A stretch of DNA of 26,467 nt from a virus. Under the pieces are notes generated by a model. It searched no databases. It had not been told where the DNA came from and saw nothing but the letters and a program-made list of their open reading frames with translations. The number at the start of each line of letters is the position of its first letter. Position 1 is the first letter of the stretch. The position numbers were made by a program, and so were the translations under genes. Positions 1 through 8,424 of this stretch are shown here, piece after piece. The DNA lies in IMG/VR virus record IMGVR_UViG_3300029448_000168, positions 8,583-35,049 of that record, one strand, 5' to 3'.

Positions 1-65
1 ACTGGAGCACCCAGCTGCCTTTTGCAATAATTGATTAAATCTGATCTACTTGCTGGTTGTGCCAT
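1..65 (-). CDS. 13: Neck protein, gp13-like (N-terminal fragment, runs off the window)
   Basis: Only the first 22 residues are in the window, reading MAQPASRSDLINYCKRQL and then GAPV; the last codon is cut after GT, which still gives valine. The pattern (a short polar lead, a helix ending in K/R-R/Q-L-G, then A-P-V) matches my memory of the start of T4 gp13 and its cyanophage homologues (LRRLGAP in T4). T4 gp13 is a neck protein that joins with gp14 to seal the filled head before tail attachment. The position fits: T4 has gp13 directly after the baseplate, fibre and whisker genes. The ATG lies 25 bases after the stop of the 128-residue gene, and a TAAATA late-promoter-like site sits 23 bases upstream. 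A weak AGGA is too far from the ATG (13 bases) to be a convincing ribosome binding site. The family assignment rests on a short fragment. Confidence 0.7.
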   Translation of the reverse strand, partial: MAQPASRSDLINYCKRQLGAP

Positions 66-87
66 ATATTCACAAGTTTCCTAACTG

Positions 88-95
88 TATTTAGG
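88..95 (-). promoter_or_regulatory. Candidate late promoter for the neck gene (CCTAAATA)
   Basis: On the coding strand the bases read CCTAAATA, ending 23 bases before the neck gene ATG. The TAAATA core matches the 3' six bases of the T4 late promoter TATAAATA and is shared with the sites before gp25, gp8 and the 224-residue gene at nearly the same spacing. The first three bases of the core, TAA, are the stop codon of the 128-residue gene. Eight-base AT-rich matches occur by chance in such a genome, so spacing and recurrence are the main support. Confidence 0.5.
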
Positions 96-477
96 GTGCT
101 GATGAAACGGGATTGATAACCATTATATTACCACTAGCAAGAGCATAAGTTGTAGAACCTTTACTTACTAACACATCAAACATATATCTTCCCTCTACAG
201 TTCCTCTTGTATTTACTGCACTTAATGATAGTTTTATTTTTCCATCATATGCACTAGTAAATCCAACAGTCAATGAACTAGTTATTCCTAAAGTAGCTCC
301 AACTGCAACACTTTTAGATATTGCCGCAGATCCAGAATATCCAGTCAAATCAAATGCAGTATTTGATGTGCTAAGAACATTTAAATTTGTAGAAAAATCT
401 GCTCCTCCATACATGGTCAAATTTAACCCATAAGGAACTCCAGAATCTGGATCAAATGTGATTGTCTTAGATGCCAT
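91..477 (-). CDS. Small virion structural protein, probable beta-sandwich, 128 aa
   Basis: The protein has no cysteine and almost no helix-forming stretches. It shows alternating strands with the signature spacing of a beta-sandwich domain common in phage tail and fibre proteins: a strand LNLTMYGG, then FDLTGYSGSAAI, a small-residue strand ending in DGKIKLSLSA, RYMFDVLV and a final LASGNIMVINP strand. Similar domains (BppU-like or fibre-attachment types) begin with a 'DLTGYT..A.I' strand and end with 'G...V.P'. The gene sits between the large DUF4815 protein and the neck gene, where T4 has gp12 and fibritin, so a role at the tail or neck surface is plausible but unproven. The ATG overlaps the end of the 60-residue gene by 11 bases, which suggests coupled translation; an AGG lies 8 bases upstream. 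Its stop codon falls inside the putative promoter of the neck gene. No T4 orthologue is recognised. Confidence 0.75.
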   Translation of the reverse strand: MASKTITFDPDSGVPYGLNLTMYGGADFSTNLNVLSTSNTAFDLTGYSGSAAISKSVAVGATLGITSSLTVGFTSAYDGKIKLSLSAVNTRGTVEGRYMFDVLVSKGSTTYALASGNIMVINPVSSAP

Positions 478-649
478 CAGGTATACCTATTACTGCCATT
501 GTTTCTTGTTGTTTATAATAAAGTTTACAAAAAGATTTTGCAATATTTTTTAGTTCATCACGATCATCACAACTATCTATCTGTGATGCCAATTTAGTAT
601 AGGCAAATTGTTTTGATAGATTACTTAGTTCAATACTATCTGGATCCAT
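467..649 (-). CDS. Small conserved-type phage protein, 60 aa, function unknown
   Basis: This is a compact soluble protein rich in charged residues, predicted mainly helical: LSNLSKQFAYTKLASQI, then a DSCDDRDELKNIAKSF segment, then CKLYYKQQ. It has two cysteines and no signal peptide or membrane segment. The coding case is good: the ATG is preceded, 7 bases away, by AAGGAG, the strongest Shine-Dalgarno sequence in the window. It overlaps the gene before by 14 bases and the gene after by 11, as expected for translationally coupled phage genes. The position between the baseplate-peripheral DUF4815 protein and the neck gene suggests a minor structural or assembly role. I do not recognise the family and assign no function. 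Confidence 0.75.
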   Translation of the reverse strand: MDPDSIELSNLSKQFAYTKLASQIDSCDDRDELKNIAKSFCKLYYKQQETMAVIGIPDGI

Positions 650-863
650 TTAATAACTCCTTTAGTAACGACTTGATTTCATTAAGTTCACTCTTTACAT
701 TAGCAAGATCTTCTTCCATTGTCTGTACTTTTTGATTCTTTTCAATTTTCACTTCACGTCTTGAAAGATACTGAGTATATTCCAAATTATTTACATTAAC
801 GATTGCGTTGGTTTCTGGATCTCTTGCGAGATCCTTATGACCTTTCATCTCATAAAATTCCAT
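636..863 (-). CDS. Small coiled-coil phage protein, 75 aa
   Basis: The N-terminal half (GHKDLARDPETNAIVNVNN, then LEYTQYLSRREVK) is a short conserved-looking segment. The C-terminal half, from about residue 44 (VQTMEEDLANVKSELNEIKS), is a clear heptad-repeat coiled coil ending LLKELLNG. The N-terminal pattern, in which a GH.DL..DP.T.A..N motif is followed by a helix, recurs as I recall in small proteins of T4-like cyanophages next to structural genes. The coiled coil suggests oligomerisation, perhaps as a chaperone, linker or short whisker-like element; this is inference. The ATG follows the stop of the DUF4815 gene after a single base (TAATATG), with no Shine-Dalgarno sequence, so translation probably depends on termination of the upstream gene. 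No T4 orthologue is assigned. Confidence 0.8.
   Translation of the reverse strand: MEFYEMKGHKDLARDPETNAIVNVNNLEYTQYLSRREVKIEKNQKVQTMEEDLANVKSELNEIKSLLKELLNGSR
657..662 (-). promoter_or_regulatory. Strong ribosome binding site (AAGGAG) for the 60-aa gene
   Basis: AAGGAG on the coding strand lies 7 bases before the ATG at 649, inside the last codons of the 75-residue gene (Lys-Glu of KELLNGSR). It fixes the start of the 60-residue gene and confirms the 14-base overlap. Most other starts in this window have weaker or no such motif. Confidence 0.8.
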
Positions 864-864
864 A

Positions 865-3800
865 TTATGCTAAAGCAATAACTCTAAGTTGTTTTACTCT
901 TGGTACGAAACACTGTCCTGTAGATGTCATCCCAAGTTTAATTCTATATGTTCTAAATGATGGCAATCTATCAATAGTGAACGTATATTCTTTATACTGA
1001 AGTGATCTACTGTCAAAGGAAATATTATTTGATTTCGTAATAAACGAATCAGATTCACCATTATTATTTTCAGATGCAATAACTTCTCCTCTTTGATTAA
1101 GATTTGCATAACCAGGGAAAGGAGTAAACACAGGAATTGATCCTGGTTTGTTGTTAGTTGCAAAGAACGCTCTAATATCAGATCCCTCATTAATATGAGC
1201 AGATAGAATAACTTTAATAGAAGATGCTGGATTTTCCAAAACAATTTCTTTGGAAATATATTGGAATGCCGTTGGATCTTCAGTAGTACTATTTACCCTA
1301 GGATCTGTTGCATAATTTGAAATCATATTATTGACTCTATTAGAAGTGAGAATAGCATTTGTTCTCTGAGAGTCGATGACAGGACTTATGCGAGTATCTG
1401 TAGATGAAAGGAAAAGTCTCATCTGCATTGATTTACCACCAACAATATTGGTAAGTTGTAAGTCTTCATTTACCTTAGATGCAATCATTCTTGGAGAATC
1501 AAAATAATTTTTTTGATTTATAGTGATGTCTTCAAATCCCTTATCAATAAATGGAACTTCATTACCACTGAAACTCTTAGATGAAGTTGTTCTAAGTTCA
1601 GCAGAGATGCTAGTTCCAGGAACAGTTACATTATGAACTTGTGGAGTGATAATTTCAAAAGACATATTTTGAGATGCTCTAACCCTAGATCCTCCAGTAG
1701 ATCTATTGCCTGAAATATAAAGTTTGGGGAATCCAACATCTGTACTCCTATCAGTTCCAGTTGTTGCACTAGTATCAATTTTAACTTGATAACTGTCAAA
1801 TGTAAATGGATCAAGTTTAGTAACATCATTCAATGCATGAGTTCTATTAATCCTATTAAGACTAATTCCACCAAGTTCATATTTGTAAACAGGAGTGCCA
1901 ATTGGATATGTCTTTGGATTCACACCTCTTACAATATTGCCTCCAATACTATTTCCACTAACATTAGTATACTCAAGAATTTCTTCTCCAATCAAAAGAT
2001 ATCCTACATTTGTTGTTCCAACTCCAACACCTTCAAATGATGAGAAAGTTGCTCCTCCACCAACAGTAATTTGACCCGTAGAAGTAGAAGGAAATTCTAC
2101 AGTTAATTTAGTTGGTTTAATATCTGGAAGTACACCCGATATATTTACCAAATTATCAGAGAAATACATTCCATGATTCTGGTGATTAACTTTGAAGTGT
2201 AGTCCATCACTATTAGTTGCAATATTTGCAATTTGAACATCTCCACCAGTTCCAAACCCAACTGCACCAGAAGAATTTAATTCTGTGGAAATACCTGAAC
2301 TATTGAAGAAGAACATTGTGTTTGCTGTTCCAACAACAAACTCACCTTGAACATTATTGAGTATAAGTTCATTAGTAACTCCAATTCCTGCAATTGTTAG
2401 TCTTGCATTTCTACCAACAGATGCTGCTCCAATTGTAGTAATTCCAACAACATCACCAACTTGATATCCAGATCCCCCAGCATTGTTAATAGTAGCACCG
2501 GAAGCAACAATACTTCCATTTACAACAGTAATATCTGCTGTTGCACCTCTACCATTACCAGTTAAAGTGACAAGATTGACTCCAGTAAAAGTAAGGCTTC
2601 CATCCGCAGGAGTGTATCCTAAACCAGCATTACTGATTGAAAGATTACCTACAGCAGAACCTGCAGTCCCTACAAGATCTCCAGTTGCATTTGTTCCTGA
2701 TTGGAAGAATGTATTTCCAAATTCATATGCATCTGCAACAGTAGTTCCAAGACCAACTCTAATTGATCTAGATTGAAGAATAATAGGATCAGGAGGTAGT
2801 TTTGCAATCTGTGCATTTCCTCTAGTGAGTTCTGGACTGTAAAACTCAATAGATCCAGTATCAATGAAGTCCGCTCTATAGAGAGTAAACTTAAGATCCT
2901 CCCACTGGCTTGGTTCCCATGTAGAAGCATTTTGTGATTTAAACAAAGATCCAAGATATGGTTGGTTGGAAATAAATGTATCAGTTAAAAGATCATTTTC
3001 ACCAATTCTAGAAATATAGACACTATACTTGGTGGAATTAGATGCTAAACATACCGCATACTCAGTGCCCCCCTCAACATACACAGGTGCTTTGAATTGA
3101 ACGTTAGTAGCAATTGATCCATCAGCTGATGTTTGAATATCATTGGGATCTAAAACTATTTCAGAGAAAGGAAGAATTCTTGGACTTGGTGAACCATTTA
3201 TCATAGTTCTCAACTGGAATACAACAGGGATATCCATGTCATCTTTAGATCTGAAGAAGACATCACAACTAGTCAAGAATACACCTGTTTCATCTTCTAC
3301 CAAGAACGACTGTGCAAGTGGGTCATAGTAAGTTATAATTGTTTGAGTTCTTGTACGAGAAGAAATTACTCTACTTTCAACAACCTCAGCGTCAAGAACT
3401 CTATTTACATTTCTACTTTGGAATTCATTTTTAAGTTCAACTCTTGCATTTCTAACCGAAATAATATTTTCTTGAACTGTTTCTAGAGTGCCAGTCGAGC
3501 TGAATGCTTCTTCTGAAATTGTAGTTGCATTATCTTGATTATTATCAATATCATTGGTAAGAGTGAAAGTCTTAGTTCCGCATTCAAATCTTGGGAATGT
3601 AATATTATTAGGGTCTGGGATATAATAATTTCCGATTAAAGTAGCAGATAAGTCAGAGATAAGTCTGACATTTTCAATAGTAGCAGTAGCACCACTTGAT
3701 GATCCAACAAGTGTCATTCCCGTTTTTACCCAACCATAGAAATCACCTCTTGCTTGAGCTGCAAGAGAAAATGTGTCTACATTGACAATAGTAGAAGTAG

Positions 3801-6800
3801 ATGAGTATGATCCGGACAATGGAATATTTAAATATGGATTCTCCACATAAGTTTTAGTTGGTGCATCATATGGACCTTCTCTATGATTAGATTGGGCAAC
3901 TCTAAATCTAATGCTTGCATTTGATTCTGCAGATGTTTCACCAAGACCGGTTGCTCTCATTTCACCAACAATTGTTTCACCAACCTGGAAAGTTCCAGAT
4001 GACATGGTAATTTCTAAAAGTTTAGGTACACAATACTCAGTAATATCAACACCATCAAAGAATCCATACATTCTAGTAAGTGGTTTCATTTTTTTAGAAA
4101 CAAATTCAACGTTTCTGGATCTCATATATGGAATAAGATCCCTACTTACAACTCTGTCTCCGACAGATTCCATATCAAACTGTTCAGTAACAATAGTTCT
4201 GACACCAGATCTTGAAGTAGTTCCCGTCATTGTTCCAGTCCGAATTACTTCTTCAGTTACTGAATCTGTTACTTGTCGTGATGTATGGCGTACTCTGGAT
4301 CTATTGCCTTCCCCTTGCCTCTCAATCGTATCAGGTCCATTTTGAATCACTCTCGTTCTAGTTGATTCAACTACATCAATACCGGTCCAATTGGTTTCCC
4401 AAGAATCCCAAATCATAGGACCAAATCCTGTTTGAGGATCAATTACACCATTTTCAACACTTTCATCAAATACTTCATTGTAATTACCCTCAGTTTCAAT
4501 AATTTTTGCGTCAATTCTGGCGGTATCTACCCAACTATCAGAGGATGGAGTAAGTTCTAAAGTGCCATTCCAGAAACTAATGAGGAAGGGAGTAACACTT
4601 TCAGTTCTTGTTGCAAAATTTTGTTTAATAAATTCTACTTCAGAATAGTCAAGGGTTACTACATCATTTTGCTTTCTTACATTATTACCTTCAATGTCTG
4701 CAAAATTTAAATCATCAGCAGGATCAGTATCAATAACGGGACCAAATATTAAATCAACAGAATTTGTATAATGTCTTGGTCTCAATTCATTAAATTTTCT
4801 ATCAATAGAATTATTGACACGAAGATCAAGTTCTTGTGCAGTAAAATCATTAAAGTTATCAACAAAGAAACCAGATTTAAATCTGTTTAAACCATTATTA
4901 TCTGGAATAAAGAAGTTTGCTGTCTCCTTTTCAAGTAGAGATAACGTAGTATAATATTCAAGACTCTTAATTCTATCTTCAAGTTTTTTGATATCTTGCA
5001 TCTGATATCTCTTATGTTGCATAAAAGATAGGGATGCATGAGATGGATCATAAAGGAATGGTGGAAGTTCAACTCTACAAATTTCAATAGCATCGTCAAT
5101 TGGATCAGATCTCACAGGATCGTCAGAAGGAGTTCCATACATTATCTGGAATTTACCTTCTTTTGTAAGATAAACTCTATCAATTCTACCTTGGAAGTAA
5201 GAAATATCTGCCAATATTGCTTCATCAGAAGCCAATACTGTAGTTGCTGATTGACCAAGGGCAGTAAATGATCTACCTAAAAATTCTAAAGGAGATCTAG
5301 TATTAGTGCTGGCAGTAACGAATGTAGAAACTCTGGGTCTGATGTCAATGATATCAGTATTTCTATTGCGATCTATGTCTTTAATTTCTGTCTCATAATC
5401 AAATTGATCGTAGGAATTAACGGTTGTTATATCACCATCATCTGTTGCAGAGAAAGAAGCATTTACAAAATAAATTCTCAACTGCTTATTAGGTGCAGAG
5501 GAGTTTGCTTTTCTTCTTATTCGACCATGATCATAGAAAGTTTTTTCTTGACCAGTTTGAAAACTATAATTTGATGAAACATTAAAACTTGGCGTTGATA
5601 ATGTTGAAACAATCGCAGATGCCGCAGATTCTTCAAATTGTATAGTCTCTCCTTCGATAAACCCAATTTCATTTTTAGGTAAAAAGGAAATATTAGAATT
5701 ATCTAATTTTTCTGCTACGATTGCAACAGCACCACTTGTCTGACCAACAAATCTTTCTCCAATCAAAAGTTCTTGAGACGTAGTTGATGTAGTATTAATT
5801 GCTTGTAACGTTACTTGTGGACAAGAAGCCGCAGAAGTAGATGCAGATTCATAAATTCCATGAATTTCAATTACATCGGGGTTATTCAAAGAAATAACTT
5901 CATCTTCAACTCTAGTTCCGAATGGGAAAGATCCATGAGTCAATCCATTATTCAAAGTTGTTGTTCCAATTCCAGATCCAACTAATTTAGATTTATCAAC
6001 AATTATTGAATTAACTCTATTTTTAATTTTTTGTTTTGCTTTTGGTTTAATTTTTTTCAAAGAAGCAATTAAAGTGGCGCCACTGTTAGATCCCAAGTCA
6101 CGAATCTGTAGTGTTTTGCCATTAGGAGAAATATCTAACTGATCTCCATTTAATGCTTCAGTTGTTCCATCATCTCTAATTAAGAGATATCTTTCTTCAT
6201 CAAATGGTAAAAAAGTTTCATTTGTATCAGCAACTACTTGAGTAGAAAGTTCACTACTTGCAATAGTTACATCGAAAGTTTTTCTAATCGTCAATGATGC
6301 ATCATCCAAATTAATATCAGATACATTTACTTTTGATAGTGTAGTGAATAAAGAATCATCTGAAGATGATGCTAAATCCGTTGTAATAACCTTTAAATCA
6401 GTTACATTTAATGTTGCTGCAGGAAGAAGTCCACTAGATATTCCTGCAACTGCAGTTACACCTGCAACGTCAATATGTGTAGTGCCAACACTAACAACTC
6501 TAGCTACAATTGGATCTTCTGTAAGAAGTCCGGATGTAGTATTATCAGTATATTCGATTAGATCATTTTCTTTTACTAATGTTCCAGGAAAAATAGGATT
6601 ATTACTTCTTACAGTACTAATTCCTCCAGAAAGAAGACTCACTGTTGCAATTCCGACAGTAAATTTAGTTGATTGAACTACATCTGCACTAAATGTATTA
6701 ATACCTACTGAAGTATCATCTCCAGTGTATCCAACCATTCCGTAAATAGACTTTGCATCTGAAATATTATGCTCAGTGATGGCAATAGCAATTCTGCCAT

Positions 6801-8418
6801 CATCAATACCATTGAATATTAATCTCTCATTTTTTATAAAAGATCCTTCAGATTCATATACTGTAAGTGCGGTTCCAACATTGACTGCATGTCTTAAGAA
6901 CCCTGTTGCTCCACTATTAGCACCTTTTACAAAAGTTGGTGTTGATAATGTATGTGCTTGATTTATTGAGATTTCTACATTAGTCTGAACATCATAAAGA
7001 GCAAGATTCCACTCGTTTAGATTTCCATCAGATGTATTATAGGAACCAGATTCTAATCTGAAATCATAAACTCTAGCAACTCCAACTTCGTTGCCCGGAA
7101 GAGTTTCTTGATTAGATCCTACTCTTTGATCTCTAAGACTTACCAAATAAGTATTTCCTAACCCAACTACTGGATTTCTATAAACTCTATTAAGTTTTAG
7201 AGTAGGACCAGTATTATAAATTATATTTTGATCTTCAATTGTTCTAGTTGTTCTTGGTTTATCTACATCTAAATAAACAGCATTTAAAGATTCAATTTCA
7301 TATCCTTTTACATATGCTTTTCCTGGAGAAATTTTATATAATGCAAGAGAATCAGATACAGTTACCCCACTAGGAGAAAATTGTCCTGCATTAAAAATTC
7401 CACCATTACCAACTCTATCATTTAAAGAGTTAACAACAGTTACATCAAATGGTTTGACATAATAGTGTCCAGATTCATCAAATGTTCTTCTGGCAAGAAC
7501 ATCTGTTAAGTCACTAAATCCAACACCACCACCTGCAATACCCTTTCTTTTGTTTACTTGAAGAACCCCATTAATAACGGTGGCTAGTAAAATAAAGTTA
7601 TCATCATTAAAATCATCAAGTGCTTTTTTAAATAAACTTACACTAATTCGTAATCTATCTGCTCCAGGTGCAGCATAATTATTAAATCCCTGGGAATTAT
7701 CATTTAATTCTTCATCAATATTTGAATTAACAACACTTTCATCTATTAAAAGACCGATCCTATAACTTGGAGTAGTATTATACTGATCTAGTATTAAACT
7801 TTCTTTATTTACATTTACAAAATTTCCTCTTATGAAATAAATTCCACTCTCAATTTGAAATACTGATCCTGTTGCGGCAGCTGCTGATGAAAGAGTTGCT
7901 GCAACAGGAGTTCCCGCTGCTATTGTAGAATTTCCAAGTAAACCAGAAGACAAAGAATCAGTGCATATTAATGATTCTCCATTACTAAAAACTTGTGTTG
8001 AATTATTAGAAGTGCTAGAGGTTAAATAATTGATGTATAATGTTAAATTGCCTCTTTCAGAATCTTCTGGTAATATAACACTATCAACAAACGCTGTTAC
8101 ACCTGAAGTTTGTCCTGTTATTTTTGTGCCTACCAATTGATCAACATAAGCAGCTACAGGAACACCTTGAAAAGTGTTTTCTAATTGCACACAATAATAT
8201 ATTTGACTATATCCAATATTTCCTGGGATTACTTTAGATCCTTCTTTGAAAAAATGCTGACCAAATTTTTCAATTTGATTTTGTAGTATAGATTGTAGAG
8301 TTGTTAACTCTCTCGCTTGGACAGGAAATCCAGGTTTAAATAATACTTTATGGTAATCGTTAGTCGCATCAAAATCGTCAAAATATGGTGCTACGTTGAG
8401 GTTGGTTTGTTGAGGCAT
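865..8418 (-). CDS. Giant DUF4815 baseplate/fibre-region structural protein, 2517 aa
   Basis: The N-terminus (PYFDDFDATNDYHKVLFKPG, then VQARELTTLQSILQNQIEKF) is the recognisable start of the DUF4815 domain, which covers about residues 1-560. Later landmarks are a coiled coil near 1133-1170 (MQDIKKLEDRIKSLEYYTTL), a segment near 1430-1460 with KPLTRMYGFFDGVDITEY, and a module at about 1700-1850 (DPLAQSFLVEDETGVFLTS through YLGSLFKSQNASTWEPSQWE). GxGY beta repeats lie near 1927-1993, an IGEEILEYT...RG module near 2140-2180, and a C-terminus ending FVPRVKQLRVIALA. SGATA-type repeats recur near residues 97, 494, 887 and 1567. Such proteins are virion structural proteins in cyanophages. The position after gp8 is where T4 has gp9-gp12, so it likely forms the outer baseplate or fibre attachment. 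It starts 6 bases after gp8, so it is probably co-transcribed. Receptor binding is possible but unproven. Confidence 0.9.
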   Translation of the reverse strand: MPQQTNLNVAPYFDDFDATNDYHKVLFKPGFPVQARELTTLQSILQNQIEKFGQHFFKEGSKVIPGNIGYSQIYYCVQLENTFQGVPVAAYVDQLVGTKITGQTSGVTAFVDSVILPEDSERGNLTLYINYLTSSTSNNSTQVFSNGESLICTDSLSSGLLGNSTIAAGTPVAATLSSAAAATGSVFQIESGIYFIRGNFVNVNKESLILDQYNTTPSYRIGLLIDESVVNSNIDEELNDNSQGFNNYAAPGADRLRISVSLFKKALDDFNDDNFILLATVINGVLQVNKRKGIAGGGVGFSDLTDVLARRTFDESGHYYVKPFDVTVVNSLNDRVGNGGIFNAGQFSPSGVTVSDSLALYKISPGKAYVKGYEIESLNAVYLDVDKPRTTRTIEDQNIIYNTGPTLKLNRVYRNPVVGLGNTYLVSLRDQRVGSNQETLPGNEVGVARVYDFRLESGSYNTSDGNLNEWNLALYDVQTNVEISINQAHTLSTPTFVKGANSGATGFLRHAVNVGTALTVYESEGSFIKNERLIFNGIDDGRIAIAITEHNISDAKSIYGMVGYTGDDTSVGINTFSADVVQSTKFTVGIATVSLLSGGISTVRSNNPIFPGTLVKENDLIEYTDNTTSGLLTEDPIVARVVSVGTTHIDVAGVTAVAGISSGLLPAATLNVTDLKVITTDLASSSDDSLFTTLSKVNVSDINLDDASLTIRKTFDVTIASSELSTQVVADTNETFLPFDEERYLLIRDDGTTEALNGDQLDISPNGKTLQIRDLGSNSGATLIASLKKIKPKAKQKIKNRVNSIIVDKSKLVGSGIGTTTLNNGLTHGSFPFGTRVEDEVISLNNPDVIEIHGIYESASTSAASCPQVTLQAINTTSTTSQELLIGERFVGQTSGAVAIVAEKLDNSNISFLPKNEIGFIEGETIQFEESAASAIVSTLSTPSFNVSSNYSFQTGQEKTFYDHGRIRRKANSSAPNKQLRIYFVNASFSATDDGDITTVNSYDQFDYETEIKDIDRNRNTDIIDIRPRVSTFVTASTNTRSPLEFLGRSFTALGQSATTVLASDEAILADISYFQGRIDRVYLTKEGKFQIMYGTPSDDPVRSDPIDDAIEICRVELPPFLYDPSHASLSFMQHKRYQMQDIKKLEDRIKSLEYYTTLSLLEKETANFFIPDNNGLNRFKSGFFVDNFNDFTAQELDLRVNNSIDRKFNELRPRHYTNSVDLIFGPVIDTDPADDLNFADIEGNNVRKQNDVVTLDYSEVEFIKQNFATRTESVTPFLISFWNGTLELTPSSDSWVDTARIDAKIIETEGNYNEVFDESVENGVIDPQTGFGPMIWDSWETNWTGIDVVESTRTRVIQNGPDTIERQGEGNRSRVRHTSRQVTDSVTEEVIRTGTMTGTTSRSGVRTIVTEQFDMESVGDRVVSRDLIPYMRSRNVEFVSKKMKPLTRMYGFFDGVDITEYCVPKLLEITMSSGTFQVGETIVGEMRATGLGETSAESNASIRFRVAQSNHREGPYDAPTKTYVENPYLNIPLSGSYSSTSTIVNVDTFSLAAQARGDFYGWVKTGMTLVGSSSGATATIENVRLISDLSATLIGNYYIPDPNNITFPRFECGTKTFTLTNDIDNNQDNATTISEEAFSSTGTLETVQENIISVRNARVELKNEFQSRNVNRVLDAEVVESRVISSRTRTQTIITYYDPLAQSFLVEDETGVFLTSCDVFFRSKDDMDIPVVFQLRTMINGSPSPRILPFSEIVLDPNDIQTSADGSIATNVQFKAPVYVEGGTEYAVCLASNSTKYSVYISRIGENDLLTDTFISNQPYLGSLFKSQNASTWEPSQWEDLKFTLYRADFIDTGSIEFYSPELTRGNAQIAKLPPDPIILQSRSIRVGLGTTVADAYEFGNTFFQSGTNATGDLVGTAGSAVGNLSISNAGLGYTPADGSLTFTGVNLVTLTGNGRGATADITVVNGSIVASGATINNAGGSGYQVGDVVGITTIGAASVGRNARLTIAGIGVTNELILNNVQGEFVVGTANTMFFFNSSGISTELNSSGAVGFGTGGDVQIANIATNSDGLHFKVNHQNHGMYFSDNLVNISGVLPDIKPTKLTVEFPSTSTGQITVGGGATFSSFEGVGVGTTNVGYLLIGEEILEYTNVSGNSIGGNIVRGVNPKTYPIGTPVYKYELGGISLNRINRTHALNDVTKLDPFTFDSYQVKIDTSATTGTDRSTDVGFPKLYISGNRSTGGSRVRASQNMSFEIITPQVHNVTVPGTSISAELRTTSSKSFSGNEVPFIDKGFEDITINQKNYFDSPRMIASKVNEDLQLTNIVGGKSMQMRLFLSSTDTRISPVIDSQRTNAILTSNRVNNMISNYATDPRVNSTTEDPTAFQYISKEIVLENPASSIKVILSAHINEGSDIRAFFATNNKPGSIPVFTPFPGYANLNQRGEVIASENNNGESDSFITKSNNISFDSRSLQYKEYTFTIDRLPSFRTYRIKLGMTSTGQCFVPRVKQLRVIALA

Positions 8419-8424
8419 AATTCT

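Noticed and set aside
479-488. AGGTATACCT palindrome before the 128-aa gene
   Set aside because: It is a loopless 10-base palindrome that cannot fold as a hairpin in RNA, and a single short palindrome in AT-rich DNA is likely chance.
3911-4345. Plus-strand open frame of 144 codons
   Set aside because: It is antisense to the conserved part of the DUF4815 protein and is a by-product of its codon use.
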